Shown: positions 53,850 through 64,000 of the stretch, piece by piece
Layout: each line of letters begins with the position of its first letter
How positions within the stretch are numbered: the stretch's first letter is position 1
Assembly (NCBI RefSeq): GCF_022458985.1
Contig: NC_061789.1
Span: 19,324,357-19,388,356, forward strand
Direction: 5' to 3'
Source of the DNA: Mugil cephalus
Lineage: Eukaryota > Chordata > Actinopteri > Mugiliformes > Mugilidae
Length of the DNA: 64,000 bases
Notes under the pieces: model-generated
What the model was told of the DNA's origin: nothing
Seen by the model: only the letters and a program-made list of their open reading frames with translations
Database searches by the model: none
Made by a program: the position numbers and the translations under genes

Positions 53850-56129
53850 AATTTATCTGTGCCGGAATTGTAGAGAAAGTCCACATTTTCATCCAGCTTC
53901 ATTTGAGCAACTCCAGAAATTTCTTTCACTAGTTGCTTTCTCCTAATATAGTTTGGTATACCGAGCGGATTTTGGTTACAATTCTTTTTTTTCTTTCTTT
54001 CTTTTTTTAACATTAAAATTAGTAATTGGTTACATTTTGAACATATTTTTTCCCCAAAAATTAGACTTACTCTTTGTTATCTTTTCTTCTTTCACTCTCT
54101 CTGTTCTGCCCCATGCCTGCCCCATTAGTTCAGTTTTTTTCCATCACCTCAGGTGTGTATAATTTATCTCCTCCTTCGCCCCCTCCCTTTCCTGTCTAGG
54201 TGAAAAAGGATTAGTCTGTAGTACTGTCTACGTTACAAGTTCATGTAGGGATTCTGGGCGTGAAATGCCAGAGCGGTCACATACCAGAGCACACAGCCAT
54301 GTTACCTTGGCCTAAGATCAGTCCAGCAACATTAAAATTCTGCCCTGCACCCCTTCTCCTTGTAAGTCCTGCAGATGAGATCGCCTGAACGCATGAATCA
54401 GCTGTTTGACTTGGCCATTCAGTGACTCCGGCAGCCAGGAGGGAGGAGAGGCAGAGGTCTGCGCCACCACTTTGTGGATGTTTAATCATCAGGGACGTTT
54501 TACCTCAGTGACCAGATCTGAGGCAACGGCAGTGATGGACTAAAAATCCAGAAAGCCGAAACAATTAGTGTCACCTTAATGATGCGGCCGTGCCATTACT
54601 CCTTAGAGATGGAGCCTTTTAAATCAACAAATCTCTGCCAGACTTACAGTGCGCCTTCCCGCTTAACCTCTATTGACTGAGACCAATTGGAATTCAAGAC
54701 ACTGTGTTGTTGTTTTTCTTCTTTGATAGCAACAACACTCAGAGGCCAGATAGTAGAGTCACAGGAGCTTTATTCACTGTCTCCCAGTACCACTGGCTTC
54801 CACTCCCTGTGATTTTACGACCCAATAACAAAGATGTCCTTTGTGCACCACTGTTGTTGTAGTTTGACTACCTGCAGCAACCCAGCAGTTAAATGACCGT
54901 TTTCTTGTAAACTCCAGATAAAATAGTACGTAATAAGTACATTTGTCATATGTGTTGATCAGTTTAGATGTATTTGTGGACTTTTTCCAAAGGCTCTTTA
55001 AACGTACTGGCTTTTTTTTTTGTACAACCACAGCAACTATTAATATGATTTACTTGTTCTCAAAGTTACTGTGGGTTATTGGATACAACAGCTGCCTGGA
55101 AAGAAAGGCAAAAAGTGGAGTAAATAGAGCCACTGGAAAAATGTCATCTTGAACAGATTAGTGAAAAAAAAGTGTTTTTCAAGGGTGAAGTAAAAAAAAG
55201 AGTGCATAATGAATGTTTATAATCCATTTTAATGATGGCATAGATTGATGTTTTCAGCAATATTTTTTGCACGTCTATCAATCTTTCACTGCTTCTGTCA
55301 AATGTGTTCTTTGACAAAATAATGGTTTTGTGGAGGGACTGTAATGCCCCAGTTCTTCTCGTCTCTGTAGTTAGACCTTTTGCAAAAGTAAATACTCCGT
55401 TGGATGCAAAGTTGTCCCTACGAATCATAGCCTCTTTAGAAAGATCAGGTGAAGTGCTCTGGTTGTAACCAGCCTCGCCGTTGTCAAGGCAATGGATGAA
55501 AATGGTTTTGTAATGCAGCCTCTGCTAGTCCTCCTGGAGTTCATATTAAGTCTGCACTCTCCCTCCCTGCATCCCCCCGCAACCACCCCTCTCTTCTCAG
55601 CCATCCATCTGTCTTTGGAACCAGAAAGACATGTAATAACCCAAGCTTGGAGAACACCCCGGAGCCTTACAGTCTCACTGGGAGCCTTGACTACTTTATT
55701 TCTCAGCTTATAATAAAAGTGGGCATGTGTCAGATGAATGTAGATGTTCATGTTAGAAAATATACCTTTCAAGACTCCTCTTACCAACAGCTTGAGTCAG
55801 ATAATATATTAGCTTTACAGCTTAAGACGTGTTTTCTCCAAGCAAATGAGCCTGTACGTCAGCACCTGGGCTTGAGCCCAGATGGAGAATCCTACAGGAT
55901 TATGGGATATTTGCATATTTAGTCAGCATGCATTTAACAAGCCACTCTCTGCATGTAAAACATTTGCCTCATCTTTCAATCTGCAGCTGTTTTTTTCCCC
56001 TTTCTTTTTCTTTTTTGGTTGGAGAGCCCCATGTTTGATCAAACTTCGTCTGTTTTTGTGGGAGTGCATGTGTGGCCAGGTTGAATTGGTGGCCAGGCCC
56101 TGTCACACAAATTCCTTTTCATTCAGCTG

Positions 56130-56240
56130 GAACAGAAAGAAAGAGAGAAAGACAAAAAAACGGGGTGAAAGTAAGAGTGAGAGAGAGAGTGAGTCAGAGT
56201 GAGGGAGAAGGGGGGTGAGGGAGGGGGAGGGGGAGAAAGC
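56130..56240 (+). repeat. Purine-only tract upstream of gfap
   Basis: Almost pure A/G on the plus strand for about 110 bp, moving from GAAA-rich to GAGAGT and then GGGGGA-rich text. It lies about 180-290 bp upstream of the gfap TATA box. Mirror-like polypurine of this kind can form triplexes, and GGGGGA arrays can bind zinc-finger factors. Confidence 0.75.
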
Positions 56241-56420
56241 CAAGAGACATTTGTAGTTGAGTGGACGAACACAGACAATCCCTGGCGCACAGTTTTTTGA
56301 GTGTCATGTAAACCACCCCTTCGGTCTCCCTTTTTGTCCCATTCACTGCCTGCCACCCTCCCTTCTCTCTGCCCCACCCTGTGGCCTCTCTACTCTGGAC
56401 TTGGGGGGCTTGCCTGCCTC

Positions 56421-56428
56421 TATAAAAG
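56421..56428 (+). promoter_or_regulatory. gfap TATA box
   Basis: TATAAAAG lies 37 bp before the gfap ATG. With transcription starting about 30 bp after the TATA box, the 5' UTR would be only about 10-15 nt, as in mammalian GFAP, whose leader is also very short. Confidence 0.8.
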
Positions 56429-56464
56429 CCGTGTTTGTGCCCTGAGCAAGCTTCATTCCCCATC

Positions 56465-59400
56465 ATGGAGAGTCAGAGGGCCCAGTCCTCGTACAGGAAG
56501 CGCTTTGGGCCTCAGGGCTCGAGCAGCACAGGAGTCAGAATCAGTAGCCTTTCCTCAGGCCGTCTGTCCTGGCATGGCACCCCTCGCAACCTGACCCACT
56601 CCAGCCCCATATCCCGGATCTCCTTGGGCTCAACCAACACGGCCCTGCTGCTGGGGAGCCCCGGGGACCGGCTGGACTTCTCAGCTGACTCCCTGATGAA
56701 GGCCCAGTACAAGGAGACGCGCACCAATGAGAAAATGGAGATGATGGGCCTGAATGACCGCTTTGCCAGCTACATAGAGAAGGTGCGTCTGCTGGAGCAG
56801 CAGAACAAGGTGCTGGTGGCGGAGCTGAACCAGCTGAAGGGGAAGGAACCCAGCCACCTGGGTGACATCTACCAGGAGGAGCTAAGAGAGTTACGAAGGC
56901 AGGTGGATGGTCTCACTGCTGGCAAGGCTCGGCTGGAGATTGAGAAGGACAACCTGGCAGCTGACGTGACCACACTGAAGCAGAGGTATGAGAAAGCAGG
57001 GTGGGACGCCTGTGGGTGGCAGATCATGTTGTGTGAGGCCCGACAGAACGTGGTGTAGCACCTTTATTTCTCATCTGCCCATAGTCTTTAGACTTTTTGA
57101 ACTTGCTTGTTCTTCTGATTAAAAATATTTATATTACAGTTGGCACCAAGGTTTCAGTTCCACCTATTGGACATGAGTCAACTCTAAATCAGACTAAAAA
57201 GTCTAAACTAAAGAATCTTTCACCTATAAAACAAAATGGCTTTAACTATTAAAGGAAATAACAATAACAAAAAAAGAATTTTAGACCTTTTTTATACATA
57301 TTGTTTTTTTGTTTGTTTGTTTTGTTTTGTTTTGTTTTTTGGCACATTGTTCATTAAGTCAAAGCAGGACCAGTAATGCATCCTGTAAGATCTACTCACT
57401 ACACCAGGAAAAACAAATTCAGCTAGCTAGGCTGTATGTATAGTAGAGCAAAATAAGACAAACTTTGAAACTTTTTTTTATTATTTACCGATGCATTTAT
57501 ATGCAGATTTATCTTTGTTTCTGATCGTTGGAATGCAGGCCGCGGTGCTCCGCTCGAGCTTTACCCCTGGATCCCTCCTTACAAACTTGATCCTGACTGA
57601 ACCCCTCGTTGCATTGTGTGAGTGTGGAGGAATGAGGCAAACACAATGGCAGCCCTCCACAAAGAGAGCAGGCAGCCTGGCAGATGTTCTCTTGTGCCCC
57701 GTTACTCCAAAGCACAGTTTCACCACCATCGCATATTCATCTTTATTTCACTTGAGGTGGACACACGACATGAATCTATAATTTAATTTAGTCTTGAGAG
57801 TGAGTGATTGAAAGTCTCTGGGGGTGGAAAGGTCTACTTCTGACTCTCTGATTACCACACAGCTGCTTGCCCTCTGAAAGAAGGCATAGTGAATAGTGAT
57901 GACCGTGGCCGAGAGTGTCAGAGGTCACTTTTGTAATTCATGCTGCTGTCCTTAAAGCACGCTATTCAGCAAACTGCGTGAATCTGTACAGATGTTACCC
58001 CGGATCTTATGCTTCCACGTCTGTGCGTGTGTGTGGCAGATGGATCGTAGGGGTGGTGTCAGTGCATGAGTCTGTGCTTACATGGATGCTTCGATGTGTG
58101 TATGTGTGAACTCCATCCCGTGGGAAAGCCCCATGGCTGTTAGATTGGAGTGAATGTGTAATGATGCGTAAGCTGCCCTTTCAGCTGAGCCCCACTCATC
58201 CTTTGCAGCAGGAGGGCTCAGTCCAGAGTGAAGATTTTACTGAAACGCTTGGAATATGTTTCCAGTGTTGGGGGATTTTTGTCTGTTAAATTCTTGACAA
58301 AGGAGATGTTCATTTGTGTTACTGCTGTTTTTTTTTGTTGTTTTTTTTAAGTAAAACATAGCAAATGTGGGATATTACGCTGCTGCTTCAACATAGCAAA
58401 TCTTCTTTGCTGACTTGTATTTGAATGTGACATCAGTCCCAGAAAAAAGTATTTGTCTTGAATAATTGTGGAGAAATAAGATGTGTAGTGCATATTTTCT
58501 GACCGGTTGTGATCAGCCGAGAGGAACTTTGATTTCAATGCTTTTGTCCTTTTTGTAGATTGCAAGATGAGATTGGTCTTCGACAGGATGCAGAGAACAA
58601 TTTGAATGTCTTCAGACAGGTTATTTTATTTCCTGAAGCAATAACTCATACAATCGAGACATTCGTTATGTCTGATTGGCTGGTCTCTAATCTGCGTGTG
58701 CCTCATTCTTGACGTAGGATGTGGATGAAGCGTCTTTAAATCGCGTCCAGTTAGAGAGGAAGATTGAAGCCCTCCAGGATGAGATAAACTTCCTGAAGAA
58801 AATTCATGAGGAGGTGAGAATGAAAATTGAAGGGGAGAAAGTGAACGAATAGTAAGGCAACTTAAAGGAATCGTTTCTTTAAAATAATTGCTCAGGCCGA
58901 ACGTCTGTGCAACTCATTCTTTTTAAACTCCTTTCCTTGCAGGAGCTACGTGAGTTACAGGACCAGATCATGGCCCATCAGGTCCATGTTGACCTAGATG
59001 TGTCTAAACCAGACCTGACTGCTGCTCTAAGAGACATCAGGGTCCAATATGAATCCATGGCCACTTCCAACATGCAGGAGACAGAGGAGTGGTACCGATC
59101 CAAGGTCAGAAGAATCAGATATGTATTTTATGAAGCACATAAGGCTGAGAACATAACACAGCCAAGTGATATTTGACGGACATTTCATGGTACTTTGAAA
59201 GAGAGTTTATGTACGAGTAATTTGGAAAAATGTGTGACCCAATAAATGTCTTCATTAACATTTATACGTCAGACATATAAACAGGTTGTTGGACTGTTTG
59301 TTCTTGTGCACAGTTTGCTGACCTGACGGACGCAGCCGGTCGAAACGCCGAAGCCTTGCGCCAGGCCAAGCAGGAGGCCAACGAATATCGCCGCCAGATC

Positions 59401-61027
59401 CAAGTGGTGACCTGTGACCTGGAGGCTCTCCGTGGCACAGTAAGCTCATTAAGAGAAAAACACGATGTGAAAAATGTTGAACTAGTTATCACTCGACTAA
59501 AACTGGAACTCGGCAGCTGAAGCGCTGACTTTCAGCTTTGGTTTTCCCCCACTGTGTAATACTCATCTGCCTGTTTAGTAGACAGACATGCGTATGCTTG
59601 GCTAATATTAGTCCAATTTCATGATAATGAGCGCCATTGTTTGCAGGAGATAGGGCAAAATCACATTATTTACTAAGGAAACCATCATGCCCGCATGCTG
59701 GGATCATTATTCTGCACTGTCACTTTCAGAACAAGAGCCAAATGCAACAGACAAACAAAGCTAGTGGGGAAAAGAGTGGAAGTAATTTATGTACAACAGA
59801 AAAAACAGTAGATTGAAAACAGCAAATGTAATAGTAACAGGTAGTAAGCTTCTGTTAACGCAGCATAATTTAAAATCTAATGAGTGGTATTTTAAATTAC
59901 ATCGTTTTATCTATGTCAGATGCTAGTGGTCATTACTGGACGCTCAGCAGCAAACTTAATTAAGCGGTCTTGACTCTCTTCTTTGAGAACGAGTCCATGG
60001 AACGTCAGCTCCGGGAGATGGAGGAACGCTGTGCAATGGAGACAGCTGGTTACCAGGATACAGTGAGCCACCTGGAGGAGGATATCCAGGCTCTGAAGGA
60101 GGAGATGGCGAGGCACCTGCAGGAGTACCAAGACCTCCTCAATGTCAAACTGGCCCTGGATATTGAGATTGCCACTTACAGAAAACTACTGGAGGGGGAG
60201 GAGAGCAGGTGAGCCAGAGCTTGGAAAAAATGTTTGTCTCCATCAGAAGATATTAAGAGTATATGACGTTGATTATTTCTCTCTTTATGTCCAGGATCAC
60301 CATTCCAGTCCAGAGCTTTTCCAACCTGCAGTTTAGAGGTCAGCGACCCCCAAAAGGCATATGCCTTTTTAGAAATGATTTGGTTTTAAAATGGTTTGGT
60401 AGTAGATGAGGACTGAAAATGTGTGTAAAACAAGACATTTAGTGATTTGATTTTAAGATAGATGTTTTGGGACGCAAAATGCAACCCCAATGGATTCTAG
60501 GTAGGAGATCAGAACGTCACTAAAATTAATCATCTTCTCTAGCTGTCTTGTAAATATAGTCTAATTGTACTTGAAAAAAAAAATAAATAAAAAATTGAAC
60601 CAAGGATAAAAATGTAAAAAAAAAAATGCTTTTTAAAAAATCTCTCCTCTCTTCCTATGTCTGTGTCTTAGAAACTAATTTGGATACTAAAACCCCAGAG
60701 GCCCACGTGAAGAGAAGCATCCTGGTTCGAACTGTGGAGACCAGAGATGGGGAGGTGTGTGTTTTAACTCAATCACCACTTAAATTCATTAACACAGAGG
60801 CAGGATCATCTGCACGTTGCACCAATCACCCATTCCCTCTGGAGGGCAATGTTGAACCCTTCTGCAGGTTTTCACACACAATCACTGTGGCCCAGCACAC
60901 CTGATGCCTTGCGAAAGTAACACAAAAACCCCACCAGGGATGTGTTCTTTTTTCTATTTTTAACCACGATCTCTTTTCCTTTCAGATCATTAAGGAATCA
61001 ACCACTGAACACAAAGACCTTCCTTGA
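56465..61027 (+). CDS. gfap: Glial fibrillary acidic protein, type III intermediate filament
   Basis: Nine coding exons: 56465-56985, 58559-58619, 58718-58813, 58943-59104, 59314-59439, 59988-60208, 60295-60338, 60672-60754 and 60986-61027. They join in phase to 451 aa (human 432). A Ser/Arg-rich head (1-87) is followed by the helix-initiation motif ([13 protein letters not shown], about 96-108). The coiled-coil rod ends with [18 protein letters not shown] near 395. The tail is short and contains TRDGEIIKEST and EHKDLP, which is the GFAP-type ending. The nine-exon layout with a 61, 96, 162, 126, 221, 44 bp series is the type III intermediate-filament pattern. GFAP forms the cytoskeleton of astrocytes and radial glia. 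Vimentin and desmin are excluded by the tail and by the head length. The donor after exon 2 (CAG/GTTATT) is weak. Confidence 0.95.
56986..58558 (+). other. gfap intron 1
   Basis: A 1.57 kb intron, the largest in gfap, with a TTTG-type simple repeat at 57303-57340. No other exon is seen. Confidence 0.8.
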
Positions 61028-62744
61028 AGTTTTAAGATCAGTGTTCTCTCTTCTCGTCCTCCGTCACAATGTGGGGTTCCTGAATGAACATACTTTTTGT
61101 TTCCAAACCCAACAGCTTCATCGTATAACCAGAGTCATTAAATAATTTAATTTTTTATCTCACTTCACCATCACCTGGTAGCTAATCTGTTTACTGTCTT
61201 ACAGTCGTGGCATAACCATCAAATACACAGATGTAGCTTTTTGTACAGCTGTGACTAACAGACTGAACTACTAGAAATGAACGATAACCTTCATGTATTC
61301 TAACCTGGGCTGTCGGACCAGATTTGTAGCTTTGATTCAGATTAGCTGCCCTAGAAGAGGCCTTGATATGTAGTGATTGAGTTCAGCTAATACGTAGCGT
61401 GGTGGAGGCTGACGTGTGGTCATGTCTTGTGTATGTGAAAAATGGCGGGAGGGAGCGGCGGTTTGCAGATTTTCGCAGAACAGAACAGGGTTTATGTAAG
61501 GACAGAGGCATGTGTATGTTACAGCAGCATTTGGCAGAAAGACAGGTGAACCTGTGCTGGTTTTAATCCTTTGTCGGGTGCTATTTTATATATATTTTGT
61601 CCTTTGTAGTAGCAGCTGACCGCCTGTGTGTTGCTTCTTGAGTTGAAAGGCCTGCGCACAGGCACAGGTGTTTTCAGTGAGCCTCATCTCTTGTTGATTA
61701 GACCTGTTCCCAGGCTGCTCTGGGAGTTTGCTAACACCAGTAACCTTTATCTACTGTGTATTAATGATTTCTACTCCTTAAAGAGTGTACATGAGTACCG
61801 GGGGACAAACACAAATTATAGGCATCCAAAAATGTCGAAAGTCTCTGGAACAAAAATTCAGCACAGTTTCTGAATCCAAATTCTAGGAAACTGAAATATC
61901 TGATTTGCTTTTATTTGATTGTTTCCAAATATTGGCATTAATGTCTTTTTCTGGACGAGTGTCAATCTTTGCGATTGACTAGTTTTGTTTCCATGTACTA
62001 CCCGTAAGAAGTTGTCCCATGAACAGAGTTGGAGACCTCTGTGTCCTGAAATCAGTCAAAATATGTAAGAGCAAATGTGTAGGGCCTTCCTGTTTCTTAC
62101 ATTATTTTACCTCTACCATTCTTCATCTTCTGTCCATGTCTCTTGAAAGCAACCAGTTGGAGACGTCACAATTTTTGACAGTGATATAGTGATATAAAAA
62201 TATATATTGTGAATGGGAGCTGCCGAGATCTCTTCCCTCCAGCCGCCTGACCACCTTTCCAGTTTGGCCTGAGAGCAGAGAGAGACAAAAGACAGAAAAG
62301 AGCGCTGCCGTGGTAACCTCCAGCAAATCCAGCGACACAACACTGCACTGCTGTTTTTGTTTAGAAGGGGAGGAAGTTGGTGAAAAGGTGAAAAGGACCG
62401 GGGAGAAGGACACACACACAGCAGCTGAAACATCGTAATCCAAGCCGCGACTTTTGTTGGAGCCCCCTGTGAGTGAAGCAGTGCTGACAGGCCTTGTCAC
62501 TAATGAGAGCAGTGCTGTACCGAAGCTGGCTGTGTCCGTGCTCGTCATTAGAGACACAAAGTGATTCGTACCCCCCACCTTCTATCCTCCACAATTTCCA
62601 CTACCCTTCACTCAACCCCTTATCCTGTTTAACACACAGCACTCTTTAGCATTCACGCCGTTTCTTTCTTTTTTCTTTTTTTGAATGTTTCCTCTAGATA
62701 GATGTGAATATAACATTAGTTTTGACCTACGATGTCATGTTAAC

Positions 62745-62750
62745 AATAAA
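62745..62750 (+). terminator. gfap polyadenylation signal
   Basis: AATAAA about 1.72 kb after the gfap stop codon, followed within 30 bp by TG/T-rich sequence. It would give a long 3' UTR (61028 to about 62770), whose open frames look spurious. Confidence 0.65.
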
Positions 62751-63444
62751 ATATTTTGTTTGCTGGAGAAGATGCCTCTTGCTTTTTGTACAAACTTCGC
62801 TAACTTGCTTTCCATTAATATCTCATAAGAGTTAATGTGTTCATTGTTCTGTTGATTTAAATTCTGGCACACATCAACTCTGATACATGCTGACAATTAA
62901 CGTGAGACTATTAGAGGGCTGACAGCAGCCGGCAGACACTTTTCATCGCAGCTGATAGTTTCTGCCCTTCAGGCACACTATTCTCATTATCAGTTACTGT
63001 ATATGCAGGCAGAAGAATCATGTGTGACCAAAAATAGTGTTGCTTGAGATGCAGATAGATGCCCCCACTGAACAGGCAAACCTCAAGACCTCACATCTGC
63101 TAAAAGTGGGTTTCCTATAATGTCACCACTGTCCTCCTATTCTTTGAACTTTAATTAGGTGTCATGAAATGACGCACCGCTCTGCTTATGAACACTGTCC
63201 TGTGTTTAAAACGCAATGGAAAAATGGAAAGAAAAAAAAAATATGTGGAAGATACAAAACTGGTTTGTCTAAGTCAGAATAACTTCCTATGCAGCGGATG
63301 TTGTCCAGAATGTTTCGTCTGCGAGGGTTCACACGATGTTCTTTTGCTGTCAGATGTAGTGTGAGGAATGTGTCTATTTGGTGGCCTGAGGTATAATCTC
63401 AAGTGAAATGATACACAGATTTGTACAGCTGTTTTAAAGGACAG

Positions 63445-63670
63445 TGGATACTAGCTAAGTGCATTTACTCAAATAGTGGTGTCTTTATTATCTATTATCT
63501 TTATTATTTATGCTACTTTATATCACTACATTTCCAAGGATATATTCCACATTCTACTCGGCTATATTTATACGACGGCCGTATGAAATGTTAAGGTGAA
63601 TATTATATACAGTAGATAATACAACATTCTTTTAAATACAACATGTAAAAAATAATTTGCAACCATTCTG
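63445..63670 (+). mobile_element. Diverged copy of a dispersed fish repeat
   Basis: AAGTGCATTTACTCAAAT, then TTTATGCTACTTTATATCAC and TACATTTCCAAGGATATATT, matches the frame of a very common teleost repeat (usually AAGTACATTTACTCAAGTA ... TTTATGCTACTTTATACTTC ... CTACATTTCAGAGG). I recognise the pattern but not a certain family name; it is probably a non-autonomous DNA element. The ends are not defined. Confidence 0.55.
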
Positions 63671-64000
63671 GATTCTGACAATGTACAAGTAGTGTGTAGT
63701 CTGCTAACAATGGCTGTCCATTAGTGTCACTAAATAATGTGTTATGTGCCCGTATATAAAGGTGAAACTTGATCCACCACCAGAAGTTGAGTCCAACGTG
63801 CTTCTTACAAACTGATGATTTAGTTTTAATACTTTAATGATGAGAAAATTGGTGCTAATGCCACAACACTTTAATATTTTTTCAGCAAGTACTTTTCCTT
63901 CAGCAAGACTTTTTTCATAAAGGTAGTATAACATTGTTGTATATTGTATAAAATACACTCTGAACGCTTCTTCCACAACTACAGACATGTGTTTAAGGGT
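63671..64000. other. Right-hand intergenic end, nothing recognised
   Basis: No protein, RNA or regulatory element is identifiable. A minus-strand open frame (63704-63988) has no resemblance to known families. Confidence 0.5.

Larger units (their letters stand above)
50620..56130. other. map3k3-gfap intergenic region, repeat remnants only
   Basis: About 5.5 kb without a recognisable exon on either strand. It contains LINE tail fragments near 52480-53215 and a degenerate GTCCAG minisatellite at 53771-53849. Upstream gfap control elements probably lie here, but none can be named from sequence alone. Confidence 0.55.

Noticed and set aside
62113-62594. Overlapping minus-strand open frames up to 151 codons in the gfap 3' UTR
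   Set aside because: They are Ser/Leu/Cys-rich without domains, and lie in a region explained by the gfap 3' UTR ending at the 62745 signal.
63704-63988. Minus-strand open frame of 94 codons at the right edge
   Set aside because: Composition is like random AT-rich DNA, with no recognised domain and a repeat directly beside it.

Overview
The window is vertebrate nuclear DNA, almost certainly from a ray-finned (teleost, probably percomorph) fish. All recognisable genes are split by GT-AG introns, many of them short, and several encode vertebrate-only families (gfap, limd2, rundc3a). The repeats are also of fish type: a MITE with hAT-like ends, LINE 3' tails, a dispersed element seen in many fish genomes, and many CA/TG microsatellites. 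There are no operons, CRISPR arrays, phages or bacterial genes.

Layout from left to right: (1) 1-2494, the first coding exon of rundc3a on the minus strand, with the start of its first intron running off the left edge. (2) 3278-5695, rnf113a, plus, 10 coding exons, 322 aa. (3) 6680-13280, strada, minus, 12 coding exons, 428 aa; its 3' end meets that of rnf113a almost head-on. (4) 15009-21077, ddx42, plus, 17 coding exons, 909 aa, sharing a compact divergent promoter with strada near 14 kb. (5) 23257-31015, limd2, plus, 4 coding exons, 114 aa, with a 7 kb first intron. (6) 39646-48472, map3k3, plus, 16 coding exons, 617 aa, with a long leader intron holding a 419 bp MITE. (7) 56465-61027, gfap, plus, 9 coding exons, 451 aa, behind a TATA box. 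The remainder is UTR, intron and intergenic DNA.

The exon models were built by eye from splice consensus, reading phase and recalled vertebrate orthologues. In all six complete genes every exon-to-exon phase closes and the length is close to the human protein. Two genes act in splicing (rnf113a, ddx42). Two are kinase-fold proteins: the pseudokinase strada of the LKB1 complex, and the kinase map3k3. limd2 is a small LIM protein and gfap is the astroglial intermediate filament. Their proximity is chromosomal synteny and not a pathway cluster: human STRADA, DDX42, LIMD2 and MAP3K3 sit together at 17q23, and RUNDC3A and GFAP at 17q21.

I found no evidence of an undescribed molecular system. The points most worth a second look concern gene structure: nearly empty first coding exons in three neighbouring genes, a frame-neutral exon pair and an intronic alternative start in strada, TG/CA repeats against map3k3 splice sites, abutting convergent 3' ends, and the fused synteny.
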